Positions 8,282 through 17,103 of a stretch of DNA of 64,000 nt are shown piece after piece (position 1 is the first letter of the stretch; each line of letters begins with the position of its first letter). Source of the DNA: Ascidiaceihabitans donghaensis. Lineage in GTDB: Bacteria; Pseudomonadota; Alphaproteobacteria; Rhodobacterales; Rhodobacteraceae. The notes under the pieces were generated by a model that was not told the origin of the DNA, searched no databases, and was given only the letters and a program-made list of their open reading frames with translations. The stretch spans positions 1,178,001-1,242,000 of the forward strand of contig NZ_OMOR01000001.1 of the NCBI RefSeq assembly GCF_900302465.1, written 5' to 3'. The position numbers and the translations under genes were made by a program.

Positions 8282-9070
8282 TCAGATATGCCCTGTGGCA
8301 CGCATAAAGTCGGTCAACACCTTGGCGAATTCTTCGGGCTTTTCGACACAAGGCAAGTGGCCGGTGCCGCGGATCAGGTGGAACTGGCTGCCGGGGATCA
8401 AATTCACGGTCTCGCGCACCATATCCGGGGGCGTCGATCCATCTTCGTCCCCTGCGATGCCCAAGGTGGGCAGGCGCAAACCGGAAGTCGGGGTGAAAAA
8501 GTCAGTGCCGGAAATCGCAGCAGAGCAACCGGCGTATCCGGTATCACTTTGCTGGGCCAGCATGTTGCGCCACAACTCAACTTGTGGGCCTGCACAAAAA
8601 GCACGGCTGAACCAGCGTTCGATCACGGCATCGGCAAGGCTTTCGATCCCGCCTTTTTTCACGGCATCAATGCGGTCTGCCCACATATCTTTGGTGCCGA
8701 TCTTCGCAGCCGTATTGGACAGCACCATGGCACGCATCAGGTCCAACCGTTTCACGGCCAGACCCTGCGCGATCATGCCCCCGATAGACAATCCGACGAA
8801 CAGCGCGTCTTTAAAGCCATGCAGATCCATCAGGGCTTCGGTGTGCCGCACAAGCGATCCCATCGTGTAGGGCGCGGGGGGGCAGGAACTTAGCCCATGG
8901 CCGGGCTTGTCAAAGCGCAAAATCCGCAGCCCTTCGGGCAGCAAAGGCAGAATAGGATCCCACAGGCGCATGTCAGTGCCCAGAGAATTGGCAAAGACCA
9001 CCGGTGCACCGTCTGCAGGTCCATCAATGCGGTAGTGCAGGCGCACATCGCCCAAGTCTGCCAGTTCCAT
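8282..9070 (-). CDS. pcaD: 3-oxoadipate enol-lactonase
   Basis: 262-residue alpha/beta hydrolase. The nucleophile elbow is G-L-S-I-G-G (Ser in G-x-S-x-G), the oxyanion segment is F-A-N-S-L-G-T-D, and the catalytic His is in G-T-G-H-L-P-C-V-E near the end. The F-A-N-S-L-G-T-D-x-R-L-W opening is typical of PcaD. It hydrolyses 3-oxoadipate enol-lactone to 3-oxoadipate. It starts with ATG behind GGAAAGGAAC and is directly followed by pcaB, giving pcaD-pcaB-MFS as one unit. The upstream gap to the APH-like gene is only 45 bp. Confidence 0.9.
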   Translation of the reverse strand: MELADLGDVRLHYRIDGPADGAPVVFANSLGTDMRLWDPILPLLPEGLRILRFDKPGHGLSSCPPAPYTMGSLVRHTEALMDLHGFKDALFVGLSIGGMIAQGLAVKRLDLMRAMVLSNTAAKIGTKDMWADRIDAVKKGGIESLADAVIERWFSRAFCAGPQVELWRNMLAQQSDTGYAGCSAAISGTDFFTPTSGLRLPTLGIAGDEDGSTPPDMVRETVNLIPGSQFHLIRGTGHLPCVEKPEEFAKVLTDFMRATGHI

Positions 9071-9115
9071 AGTCTGTTCCTTTCCGTGGTCTTATCGCAT
9101 CCCGTTGCTAACCAG

Positions 9116-9958
9116 TTATACGTCTTTCAAGAGCAACGAAAGCAGGTCGCTTTCCAAGTCGTCGCGTAAATGGCCTTTGCTGCGCCATGCGATGGACAAT
9201 GCACATTTGACTGCGGCCCATGCGCGTAGATGGTCTTCGGCTACGCCAAAAGCACTGGCCCAAGTCTGTGCCAAAAATACGATGCGCTGGGGATCGCGTT
9301 GAATGGCCGCGGCACCTTTTGGATTGCGAAAGCCGTTGGCCAGCTCATAGGCCTTGTCGCCGACGACGCCTTTGGCATCAAACGCACAATAGCCGCGTGA
9401 TGTTCCGCGTATGTTGTCATGATGCAGATCGCCGTGCAAAACGCATGTATCGCGGGGCGCCGACAGTAAGGTTCTGGCGATGGATTGGCATTTCAGCATG
9501 TCGATTTTCAACGGTGCGGGGCAATCGGGGGCAAATTTCAGTTGAAACAGCGCATCAAGCCAGTCTGACACCAAGGGCAGCCCTTTGGGGGACATGCCGG
9601 GTGCACCATGCAAACGCCGTGCAACATCCACCAGATGATGTGCTGCGACGGCGTCTTGTCCGGACCGGGTTAAATCCCCCAGATGTGGCCCGCTTAACCA
9701 TTCTGACAGGATGATACCGGGCGCCTCATCGTAGATCATGGCGGCACCGGTGCCGTTCAGATGACGCAAAAACGCAACCCCGTGGGTCTCGTTGCCCATG
9801 CGGCCCTGATGATAGACTTTCAAAGCAGCCTGATCGCCGTTGGCCCGTGTCACGCGCCAAATTTTGGCAATACCTGTTTCCGTGACAAACATCGGATTTT
9901 TCAGACGGAACCGCCGTAAAAGCGCAGGATTAACAAGGGCGGGGCGTGGCTTAGCCAC
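9116..9958 (-). CDS. APH-family phosphotransferase (streptomycin/hydroxyurea kinase type)
   Basis: About 280 residues of a protein-kinase-like fold. The catalytic Brenner motif is H-G-D-L-H-H-D-N, followed by the metal Asp in F-D-A-K-G-V-V-G-D. The D-A-K-G-V-V-G-D wording is that of the APH(6)/hydroxyurea-kinase group. It may phosphorylate an aminoglycoside-like or other small metabolite; the chromosomal setting does not prove resistance. Start choice: GGAGG touches the ATG at 9964 (no spacer) but stands 6 bases before the in-frame GTG at 9958, which I prefer; a TTG at 9979 also exists. It overlaps the upstream EEP gene by 8 bp. Confidence 0.75.
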   Translation of the reverse strand: MAKPRPALVNPALLRRFRLKNPMFVTETGIAKIWRVTRANGDQAALKVYHQGRMGNETHGVAFLRHLNGTGAAMIYDEAPGIILSEWLSGPHLGDLTRSGQDAVAAHHLVDVARRLHGAPGMSPKGLPLVSDWLDALFQLKFAPDCPAPLKIDMLKCQSIARTLLSAPRDTCVLHGDLHHDNIRGTSRGYCAFDAKGVVGDKAYELANGFRNPKGAAAIQRDPQRIVFLAQTWASAFGVAEDHLRAWAAVKCALSIAWRSKGHLRDDLESDLLSLLLKDV

Positions 9959-11150
9959 GCGCATCCTCCGCAGGTCCAATGCGCATATGAGCGATGATCT
10001 GGCCGTGATCCGAGGCCAGTTTGTTGTAGGGTGCCTCTGGGTGGCTGCCGTCGGTCAGGTGGTCGTTCAAGACGCTGAAATACTCCATCTCGCCGATGCT
10101 GCCCGGGGCGTCCGCCATAAAGTGGCGCGACATATAAAGCTGGTCGATACTTTCGAACGTGCCGCCAAAGGCAGAGGTATACACCATATCCCGTGCGGAT
10201 TTGCGCACGAATTGCTTTTCGGCCGAATGCAGGCGCACACGTTCGATATCTTCTGTGATTTGCAGGTTCTCGGCGTCAGAATAACGGTCACGCGGGGTCT
10301 GCGCATCATGGCGCAGCATCCATGCGTAGTTCTTGAATGGCACCTCGCCGCTGATAATTTCCGAGCTGACGGCATGTTCGCCATCATTGAAGTCGCCCAT
10401 AACCATGACGGGATTGCCTGCGTGTAGTTCTTCGACGATCAAACGCCGCAAAACGCAAGCCTCTGCCATGCGGCGCATGGCTGCGCGCATCGCCCCCATG
10501 GCGCGGCCGACAGGATCGTATTGCGTCAAGTCCGCTTCGGGCGGGAAAGATGCGCCTTCGGGGCGATCAAATTCACCCAGCTTGGATTTCAGATGGCAGT
10601 TGAACACCGTAATCACCTGACCACCCACAGGCACGCGCACCTTCAGGATGGGGCGTGACAAGCGGCGCAACACATAGGACCCTTCCTGAGACGACCCCGC
10701 CCAAGTGATCGGCGCATCTGACAAGTCCTGAATGATCTGGGGTTCTCCAACAAACCCGAAACGCGACAGGATCGCGACGCCGGGGCGGCGCGCGCCAGGG
10801 CCGCCATCGTTCAAATTGGGGGCCACAGCCAAAGCTGCATCGGTGTAGGGGGTATAGGCCAGCTTGCGAAAAATAGCTTTGCGGCGATAGCGTTTGTTGC
10901 GCCCCGGAATATGGGCCGCGTTGCCTTCGATCCCTTCGGCGTCGGCCTCGGCGATCACATCGCGCAGGGACGGCTCGTCGAAGATTTCCTGAAAGCCCAC
11001 AATGTCGGCGTCCATCGTCTGAAGTTGCTCAGCCAGCCAGTCTGCTTTCCAAGCGTATTCTTCGGGCGTGTATTTTTGAAAGCGGTAATATTCCTGATCC
11101 GGCCCGATCAGATTTTTTACGTTGAAGCTGGCGATGGTGAATTGGGTCAT
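9951..11150 (-). CDS. Endonuclease/exonuclease/phosphatase-family hydrolase
   Basis: 399 residues with the EEP fold markers: N-terminal I-A-S-F-N-V-K-N (metal Asn), D-I-V-G-F-Q-E-I (metal Glu), the central N-C-H-L-K-S-K, M-G-D-F-N-D (catalytic D-x-N) and the C-terminal S-D-H-G dyad. It is a Mg-dependent phosphodiesterase or nuclease of unknown substrate; no signal peptide is seen, so cytoplasmic. The ATG at 11150 is one base after the threonine dehydratase stop, so I use it rather than the longer in-frame extension that would run back into that gene. Confidence 0.8.
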   Translation of the reverse strand: MTQFTIASFNVKNLIGPDQEYYRFQKYTPEEYAWKADWLAEQLQTMDADIVGFQEIFDEPSLRDVIAEADAEGIEGNAAHIPGRNKRYRRKAIFRKLAYTPYTDAALAVAPNLNDGGPGARRPGVAILSRFGFVGEPQIIQDLSDAPITWAGSSQEGSYVLRRLSRPILKVRVPVGGQVITVFNCHLKSKLGEFDRPEGASFPPEADLTQYDPVGRAMGAMRAAMRRMAEACVLRRLIVEELHAGNPVMVMGDFNDGEHAVSSEIISGEVPFKNYAWMLRHDAQTPRDRYSDAENLQITEDIERVRLHSAEKQFVRKSARDMVYTSAFGGTFESIDQLYMSRHFMADAPGSIGEMEYFSVLNDHLTDGSHPEAPYNKLASDHGQIIAHMRIGPAEDARG

Positions 11151-11151
11151 T

Positions 11152-12126
11152 TCAGGATCCGAACTTGGTAAGGGCAGACTGGAACATAGCCGCATCGACG
11201 TTGCCGCCCGAGATGGTGACGATCACGTCATCGCCTGCAATTTGGTCTTTGCGAAAGAGGGCCGCAGCAAGGGCGGCTGCGCCCCCGGGTTCCGCCACAA
11301 CCTTCAAACGGGAAAAGGCCAAGGCCATTGCGTGACGCGCTTCGTCTTCACTGATGACAAGGCCCGGACCACACAAACGCTGCATGATCGGAAAGGTGAT
11401 GTCGCCCGGTTGTGGCGTGATGATGGCGTCGCAAATATTGCCGGACATTGCGGCGTTGCGTTGGATGGCACCTGTGTTCAGGGATCGCGCCACATCGTCA
11501 AATCCTTCGGGTTCGGCCGGGCGGACACGCATCTGTGGGGCGTCTGCCTCTAGCGCCAAAGCGATGCCGCTGGTCAGGCCCCCGCCGCCGCAACATACGA
11601 TAACGTCTGCTTGTTCCACACCAACTTGCGCGGCTTGGGCGGCGATCTCTAGGCCGCAAGTGCCTTGGCCTGCGATGACTTGCGGCTCATCAAAGGGTTT
11701 GATCAATGTCAGGCCGCGTTCTTTGGACAGGCGCGCCCCGATTTCATCGCGGTCCTCTGTGGCGCGGTCATACAAGACCACTTCAGCCCCCAGCGCTTTG
11801 GTGTTTTCGATCTTCTGGGCGGGGGCATCCGCAGGCATCACAATAACGGATGAAATGCCATGTTCGCGGGCTGCCAACGCCACGCCTTGGGCGTGGTTGC
11901 CGCTGGAAAACGCGATGACACCGCGTTTGCGCACATCCGGATCAAGCGCCGAAATGGCCGACCATCCGCCGCGAAATTTGAAACTGCCAGTATGTTGCAG
12001 ACATTCGGGCTTCACCCAAACGCGACGTCCCGCAATGTCGTCCAGAAACGGGGAATTCAGCAACGGGGTGCGTCGCGCCTTGCCCTCCAGACGTTTGGCG
12101 GCGGCGCGGATCATCTCGATATTCAT
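11152..12126 (-). CDS. Threonine/serine dehydratase (PLP fold type II)
   Basis: 324 residues. The PLP lysine is in H-T-G-S-F-K-F-R-G, and the phosphate-binding glycine loop is C-C-G-G-G-G-L-T-S-G. The length matches the catabolic or stand-alone threonine ammonia-lyase/serine racemase group without an ACT regulatory domain, so feedback control by isoleucine is not expected. It deaminates L-threonine or serine to 2-oxo acids. The ATG at 12126 overlaps the stop of the upstream hydrolase as ATGA; the longer frame start at 12144 lies inside that gene and is rejected. Confidence 0.87.
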   Translation of the reverse strand: MNIEMIRAAAKRLEGKARRTPLLNSPFLDDIAGRRVWVKPECLQHTGSFKFRGGWSAISALDPDVRKRGVIAFSSGNHAQGVALAAREHGISSVIVMPADAPAQKIENTKALGAEVVLYDRATEDRDEIGARLSKERGLTLIKPFDEPQVIAGQGTCGLEIAAQAAQVGVEQADVIVCCGGGGLTSGIALALEADAPQMRVRPAEPEGFDDVARSLNTGAIQRNAAMSGNICDAIITPQPGDITFPIMQRLCGPGLVISEDEARHAMALAFSRLKVVAEPGGAAALAAALFRKDQIAGDDVIVTISGGNVDAAMFQSALTKFGS

Positions 12127-12941
12127 TGTAAAGTCTCCAACCATGCGTTCAACGCTGTGACGCTTTCGGGTTCGTCCAGAAACGGGATATGCCCACGTCC
12201 GGGCACAGTATGTGCCATCATCGCGGGATTGCGGGCCTGCATCTTGTCAAAGGTCTGCGCACTTAACAGGTCCGAGCCGCTGCCGCGCAGGCACAACAGC
12301 GGTTTGCCTGCCAATGCATCAAAGAAAGGCCACAGATCGGGGACGTCGCCGCCAGCCTCCACCGCATCACGCAGTTTCGGATCGTAGGTGATGTGCAGTT
12401 GGCCGTCGCGCATGACGTAGTGCTTTTGCGCTTCTTGTTGCCAGCGGCTTTCAGGCACATTCTCAAAGCCTTTGAGAACATGGGGCAAAGCTTTGGCGAT
12501 GCTGTCAAATGTGGCGCCGACCGGGTTGCGACCCAAATAGTCCATGATGCCACTTAGGCCGTCGGGGTCCAGTTCGGGGCCTACGTCATTTAACGCCACA
12601 CCCAGCAACCGATCGGGTGCAGTTGCGGCCAATCCCATGGCGTTTAATCCCCCCCGTGAGGTGCCCAGTATCGCCACAGCGTCCAAGCCCAGATGATCCA
12701 GCAATTCGATCACATCGCGGCATTCCACAGGCAAAACATAGTTCTGCCAGTTCGGGTCCCAATCAGACTGGCCGCGCCCACGATAGTCCATCCGGATCAG
12801 GCGCACAGACTTCAAGTGCGGTGCGACATAGTCAAAGTCGGCACCGGTGCGGGTCAGCCCCGCCAAACACAGCAGCGGCAGGCCTGCGCCTTCATCCGTG
12901 TAATGCAACGACAGGCCATCGGAGGTGGTGAATTTTGCCAT
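12123..12941 (-). CDS. Alpha/beta hydrolase
   Basis: 272 residues. It has an L-H-Y-T-D-E-G start typical of epoxide hydrolase/lactonase-like members, the oxyanion strand C-L-A-G-L-T-R, the nucleophile elbow G-T-S-R-G-G (Ser), and the catalytic His in P-G-R-G-H-I-P-F-L-D. Substrate is unknown; C-C esterase or lactonase activity is plausible. Its start follows the HAD gene stop with no gap, and its end overlaps the threonine dehydratase start, so five minus-strand genes here form one coupled operon. Confidence 0.83.
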   Translation of the reverse strand: MAKFTTSDGLSLHYTDEGAGLPLLCLAGLTRTGADFDYVAPHLKSVRLIRMDYRGRGQSDWDPNWQNYVLPVECRDVIELLDHLGLDAVAILGTSRGGLNAMGLAATAPDRLLGVALNDVGPELDPDGLSGIMDYLGRNPVGATFDSIAKALPHVLKGFENVPESRWQQEAQKHYVMRDGQLHITYDPKLRDAVEAGGDVPDLWPFFDALAGKPLLCLRGSGSDLLSAQTFDKMQARNPAMMAHTVPGRGHIPFLDEPESVTALNAWLETLQ

Positions 12942-13628
12942 CTACAGACCACTCAGCTTTGGAATTGTGGTCAGGTCAGGCAGCACATGTTGCGGTGTCC
13001 ATGGCAGCCGGTCCATAGGTTCGCCTGCGCGGTTGACCCACGCGGTGGTAAATCCGTATCCCGCCGCACCAGCCGCGTCCCAACCGTTTGAAGACACAAA
13101 CAAAACTTCGTCTTTTGCGCAGCCGAAATGGGCGCCAACAAGGTCGTACACCCGCGTATCAGGCTTGAAAATACCGACGCTTTCAACAGACAAACAAATG
13201 TCCAGAACGTTTCCGATACCTGCCGATTGCACCGCGCCCTCAAGCATTTTGGGCGACCCGTTGGACAAAATGGCGGTGTTCATGCCGCCGGCTTTCAGGA
13301 CGGTTAACATGGTGGGAACCTCTGCATAGGCCTGCAATTCCCAATAGAGGTTCAGCAAACGCGTGCGCAAAGCAGGGTCATCAGCGACGCCCATCTTTTC
13401 CAAAGCCCAATCCAGACCGTCTTGGGTGACCTCCCAGAAATCGGCGTGGGCATTAGAAATCGCGCGCAACCATGTGTATTGCAACTGCTTCTGGCGCCAA
13501 TGGTCAGCCAACTGCGGCCAACTGTCTTTGATTTGGGAAAAATCCGGTTCGATTGCGGCTTGGCGGGCTGCGGCTGCCACGTCGAAAAGGGTGCCGTAGG
13601 CGTCGAAGACGCATGTTGTGATTGCCAT
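12942..13628 (-). CDS. Haloacid dehalogenase-like hydrolase, type II
   Basis: 228 residues. Motif I is F-D-A-Y-G-T-L-F-D (nucleophilic Asp); the sequence also has the type II L-S-N-G-S-P loop, an F-K-P-D lysine motif and the closing S-S-N-G-W-D-A-A-G-A segment. These are marks of (S)-2-haloacid dehalogenases rather than phosphatases. It may dehalogenate 2-haloacids or serve as a general HAD hydrolase. I use the internal ATG at 13628 because the conserved core starts right after it and a GGAGCATGACG ribosome site precedes it. First gene of the minus-strand series. Confidence 0.83.
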   Translation of the reverse strand: MAITTCVFDAYGTLFDVAAAARQAAIEPDFSQIKDSWPQLADHWRQKQLQYTWLRAISNAHADFWEVTQDGLDWALEKMGVADDPALRTRLLNLYWELQAYAEVPTMLTVLKAGGMNTAILSNGSPKMLEGAVQSAGIGNVLDICLSVESVGIFKPDTRVYDLVGAHFGCAKDEVLFVSSNGWDAAGAAGYGFTTAWVNRAGEPMDRLPWTPQHVLPDLTTIPKLSGL

Positions 13629-13782
13629 CGTCATGCTCCTGTTTGCGAACACAGTTGCATGGGGCGAGGCTGGCGAAAAGGGGTAAGGTGGGGTTTACCC
13701 CGCCTGCGCGAACAGGCAAACTGCGCGCAATGACCAGCGGCATCGTAGACGGTGGGCGGAAAGAAACGGGGACACGGGAACC

Positions 13783-14211
13783 ATGGCAGCTATCAAAGAC
13801 GGCGACACAGTGCGCATTCACTATACAGGCACATTGTTGGACGGGTCTGTGTTCGACAGCTCCGAAGGGCGTGATCCGCTGGAATTTGCTGTAGGGTCAG
13901 GCCAGATCATCCCTGGTCTGGACGAAGCCTTGCCTGGTATGGACATTGGCGACACCAAGAAGGTGCAAATACCGGTCGAAAAAGCGTATGGGCCGATCAA
14001 CCCTGAAATGCAGCAGGCCGTACCACGCGAAGGTATTCCTGATGATATTCCGCTGGAACTGGGTCTACAGCTGCATATGCAAACGCCAAACGGTCAGCCG
14101 ATGCCCGTGACAGTGGTCGCGATGGACGAGGCGACCGTGACGCTGGACGCCAATCATCCTTTGGCGGGCAAGGATTTGACCTTCGATATTGAAATCGTCA
14201 GCGTTAACTAG
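13783..14211 (+). CDS. FKBP-type peptidyl-prolyl isomerase, SlyD-like
   Basis: 142 residues. The opening D-G-D-T-V-R-I-H-Y-T-G-T-L, D-G-S-V-F-D-S-S and the P-G-L-D-E-A-L-P-G-M segment are the FKBP core. The insert-in-flap region (roughly residues 68-125) is the chaperone domain of SlyD. The metal-binding histidine-rich tail of enterobacterial SlyD is missing, so a nickel role is unlikely; it probably acts as a folding helper in the cytoplasm. A monocistronic gene divergent from the HAD gene. Confidence 0.88.
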   Translation: MAAIKDGDTVRIHYTGTLLDGSVFDSSEGRDPLEFAVGSGQIIPGLDEALPGMDIGDTKKVQIPVEKAYGPINPEMQQAVPREGIPDDIPLELGLQLHMQTPNGQPMPVTVVAMDEATVTLDANHPLAGKDLTFDIEIVSVN

Positions 14212-14277
14212 GGCGTCTGGGCGCTGTTCGCGTCAAGAAGGGTTTAGACTAAGTGTAAGCTGTGCCTTGGCACGGCT

Positions 14278-14634
14278 TCATCCACCCACCTTCATCTGCT
14301 TCAAGGCGCGGCCAAGCGCGTCGGCTTGCCCTTGAGCTGTCTCTCCCTGTGACGAGGTTTGAGGGTTTAGGGCGCCACCGCGGTTCACCGTTACCTTGTC
14401 CAGCGGCATCGCGCGCACTTTTGGCACGGTCAGGTCAGCATGGCGGGTGTACTGCGTCGAACTTTGTTGCACCCACGCCATGATTTCTGCCGTCGCTTCA
14501 GGTTGCGTGCGTATGAAGAACGCAGCCCCTAAGCCCAATGCAAAAAGCGTAACTTTTGACAGCCAACGCGACCGTCTGGCACGCGCGGCGCGGCGGGCCA
14601 ACACTTTGTTTTTATAATCATCAGAACCAAACAT
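14278..14634 (-). CDS. Small single-pass membrane protein of unknown function
   Basis: 118 residues from the ATG at 14634 (a longer frame begins at 14649). The N-terminus is strongly basic (about nine Arg/Lys in residues 8-26), then one hydrophobic segment (about 29-44) and a polar tail ending in K-Q-M-K-V-G-G. This predicts an inner-membrane anchor with the tail in the periplasm. I do not recognise the family. It lies downstream of fabI on the same strand with a 105-bp gap and converges on the FKBP gene. Confidence 0.55.
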   Translation of the reverse strand: MFGSDDYKNKVLARRAARARRSRWLSKVTLFALGLGAAFFIRTQPEATAEIMAWVQQSSTQYTRHADLTVPKVRAMPLDKVTVNRGGALNPQTSSQGETAQGQADALGRALKQMKVGG

Positions 14635-14739
14635 GTAGACACTTTGCACCGGCTTTTGGGCCTGAGCATGAAGGGATCATGACAACTTTTTGACAAGGTT
14701 AACGGCAGGGCCAACGGTTGGTCCGTTGCGTCGAGTGGC

Positions 14740-15531
14740 TCAGAGATGCTCTTGCTGCGGCATGCCAAGCACGTGAAACCCGCCATCCACGCGAATGATT
14801 TCGCCCGTTGTGCAGGCCCCTGCATCAGACGCGAGATAGACAGCCGTGCCACCCACTGCCTCAAGGGTTGCGTTGCCGCGCATGGGGGCGTTCTGGTCGG
14901 TATGTTTGTAGGTTTTGCGCGCACCACCGATCGCCGCACCCGCCAGTGTTTTCATCGGGCCGGGGGAAATGGCGTTGACGCGAATACCCTCTGGTCCCAG
15001 ATCATTGGCCAAATAACGTGTGGCGCTTTCAAGCGCGGCTTTGGCCACACCCATGACGTTGTAGTTTGGCACAACGCGGTTTGACCCCAGATACGTCAGC
15101 GTCATCAGCGTGCCGCCATTGTCGATCATCAAAGGATGGGCGCGGCGCGCCACTTCGATGAAGGAATAAGCCGAGATGTCCATCGAATGTTTGAAATTCG
15201 CGCGGCTGGTGTTCAAGAAACGGCCCGTCAGCTCAGATTTGTCTGAAAACGCAATGGCATGTACTACAAAATCGATCGTCGGCCACCGCGCGCCCAAAGC
15301 GTCAAACGCAGCATCCAGCGATGCGTCGTCTGTCACATCGACATCAACCATAAAGTCAGATCCAACCGAGGCCGCCAGCGGTTCAAGCCGTTTGCCAAAC
15401 GCTTCGCCTTGATATGTGAACGCCAGTTCCGCACCCGCTTCGGCCATAGCTTTTGCAATGCCCCAAGCGATGGACCGGTCATTGGCGACGCCCATAATCA
15501 GGCCGCGTTTTCCTGCAAGTTGGTTCGACAT
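14740..15531 (-). CDS. fabI: Enoyl-[acyl-carrier-protein] reductase (NADH)
   Basis: 263 residues of the SDR fold, divergent FabI type. The N-terminal G-V-A-N-D-R-S-I-A-W-G nucleotide loop and the active-site pair Tyr-(x6)-Lys (Y-N-V-M-G-V-A-K) are present, with the upstream L-T-Y-L-G-S tyrosine. The end (G-G-F-H-V-L-G) matches FabI. It performs the last reduction of the type II fatty acid cycle, the step hit by triclosan. It follows fabB by 11 bp. Confidence 0.93.
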   Translation of the reverse strand: MSNQLAGKRGLIMGVANDRSIAWGIAKAMAEAGAELAFTYQGEAFGKRLEPLAASVGSDFMVDVDVTDDASLDAAFDALGARWPTIDFVVHAIAFSDKSELTGRFLNTSRANFKHSMDISAYSFIEVARRAHPLMIDNGGTLMTLTYLGSNRVVPNYNVMGVAKAALESATRYLANDLGPEGIRVNAISPGPMKTLAGAAIGGARKTYKHTDQNAPMRGNATLEAVGGTAVYLASDAGACTTGEIIRVDGGFHVLGMPQQEHL

Positions 15532-15542
15532 GTTGTGTTCTC

Positions 15543-16772
15543 TTACCCGTGATATTTCGACAAGATCATGGACCCGTTCGTGCCGCCGAACCCGAAGGAG
15601 TTCGTCATCACAGAATCAAGGCCCGCGTCCAGGACGGTTTCAGTTGCAATCTCGGACGCGTCCAGCGCGGGATCGAGCGTTTTGACGTTGATGGAGCCTG
15701 CAATAAAGTCATTGTCCAACATCAACAGGCTAAAGATGGCTTCCAGCGCACCAGCGGCCCCTTGGGCGTGACCGGTCATTGATTTGGTCGAGGACACAGG
15801 CGGTGTGCTGCCTTGCCCGAAGACACGCCGTACCGCTTCGATTTCGCCGACGTCGCCCACGGGTGTCGATGTGCCATGCGCGTTGATATAGCCCACTTTG
15901 CGGCCCTCTGGCAGGGTTTGCAGCGCAAGGCGCATTGCGCGTTCGCCGCCTTCGCCCGAAGGGGCCACCATATCGTGGCCATCGGATGTGGCAGCGTAAC
16001 CGGTAACTTCGGCATAGATTTTGGCGCCCCGCGCCAAGGCGTGGTCAAGATCTTCCAACACAACCATGCCGCCGCCGCCTGAAATCACAAACCCGTCGCG
16101 GTCTGCGTCAAACGCGCGTGAGGCTTCGGCGGGTGTATCATTGTATTTGCTGCTCATCGCGCCCATCGCGTCGAACAGGCATGACAATGTCCAATCCAGC
16201 TCTTCCCCGCCGCCGGCAAACATCACGTCCTGTTTGCCCATCATGATCTGTTCTGCCGCGTTGCCGATGCAATGCAGCGATGTGGAACAGGCGGACGTGA
16301 TGGAATAGTTGATGCCTTTGATCTTATAGGCCGTCGACAGATTCGCTGAAATTGTGGACGACATGCATTTCGGCACAGCGAATGGGCCGATACGTTTTGT
16401 GGCACCGGTCTTTTCAACCACGTTGTGTGCCGTCAGCATTGCAGATGTGGATGGTCCGCCAGATCCGGCAACAAGCCCGGTGCGTTCATTGACAACCTGA
16501 TCTTCGGTCAGACCCGCATCCGCAATGGCTTGCCCCATGGCGATATGGGCATATGCGGCACCCGCGCCCATGAACCGCAACGTGCGTTTGTCGACATGTT
16601 CGGTAACATCTATCTTGAGGGTGCCTGCAATTTGGCTCCGGAAACCATGCTCTGTCATAGAGGGTGCGGCTTCAATCCCACTGGTTCCGGCTTTCAAAGA
16701 GGCGAGGACTTCTGTCGCATTGTTTCCGATCGATGAAACAATGCCCAATCCTGTCACAACAACACGGCGCAT
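15543..16772 (-). CDS. fabB: 3-oxoacyl-[acyl-carrier-protein] synthase I
   Basis: 409 residues. The catalytic triad is visible: Cys in S-A-C-S-T-S, His in N-A-H-G-T-S-T-P and His in M-T-G-H-A-Q-G-A-A-G, with the S-T-K-S-M lysine. The start M-R-R-V-V-V-T-G-L-G is typical, so I reject a 51-codon upstream extension. FabB elongates unsaturated intermediates produced by FabA, which is encoded nearby (18397-18906). A direct repeat of ATAGGACGG lies 32-55 bases upstream of the start. Confidence 0.93.
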   Translation of the reverse strand: MRRVVVTGLGIVSSIGNNATEVLASLKAGTSGIEAAPSMTEHGFRSQIAGTLKIDVTEHVDKRTLRFMGAGAAYAHIAMGQAIADAGLTEDQVVNERTGLVAGSGGPSTSAMLTAHNVVEKTGATKRIGPFAVPKCMSSTISANLSTAYKIKGINYSITSACSTSLHCIGNAAEQIMMGKQDVMFAGGGEELDWTLSCLFDAMGAMSSKYNDTPAEASRAFDADRDGFVISGGGGMVVLEDLDHALARGAKIYAEVTGYAATSDGHDMVAPSGEGGERAMRLALQTLPEGRKVGYINAHGTSTPVGDVGEIEAVRRVFGQGSTPPVSSTKSMTGHAQGAAGALEAIFSLLMLDNDFIAGSINVKTLDPALDASEIATETVLDAGLDSVMTNSFGFGGTNGSMILSKYHG

Positions 16773-17103
16773 GAGCAGTCTCCTTTTCGTGGCTTCCAGA
16801 CTTATAGGACGGCCCTTCATAGGACGGGGCGGGCAAAAGGCGCAAGCTGATAAACCAAGGCGGGAACACGGGTTGGCGTATAAATGGGCGGCACAACCAA
16901 AAAGAGGTGTCGTGTGTTGCGTCAAACATGCATGAAAAACGGTCCTGTAACTGTGAAAGACAGGTGCGGGGCGCAGTCATGCGCAAATCCCCCAAAACTA
17001 AGGGTCCGTCCCCTATATGATGTGTTTCACGCCATTCGCGGCGCAATATCTCTTTTCATGCAGCTTGCGCAGGGATAGGGTCCGGCCAATTAAAGGGATA
17101 AAA
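16773..17103. other. Divergent intergenic region between fabB and amt (331 bp)
   Basis: It holds no credible gene. It carries the leader of fabB with a direct repeat, and the promoter and ribosome site of the ammonium transporter gene. I looked for a sigma-54 promoter (TGGCAC-N5-TTGC) and a clear NtrC palindrome and could not place either. The spacing suggests two separate promoters back to back. Confidence 0.5.
16804..16827 (-). promoter_or_regulatory. Direct repeat in the fabB leader, possible operator
   Basis: ATAGGACGG occurs at 16804-16812 and again at 16819-16827, a 15-base period, i.e. about one and a half helical turns. Read in the fabB direction each is CCGTCCTAT. The position 32-55 bases before the start codon suits a regulator site, but no regulator can be named. 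Confidence 0.3.

Noticed and set aside
9116-9958. Call as streptomycin resistance gene
   Set aside because: Only the family motif supports it; no mobile context, and this kinase family also acts on other metabolites.
15543-16925. 51-codon upstream extension of fabB
   Set aside because: The extension has no similarity to FabB, is Cys/Pro/Arg-rich, and covers the likely promoter region; M-R-R-V-V-V-T-G-L-G is the standard start.
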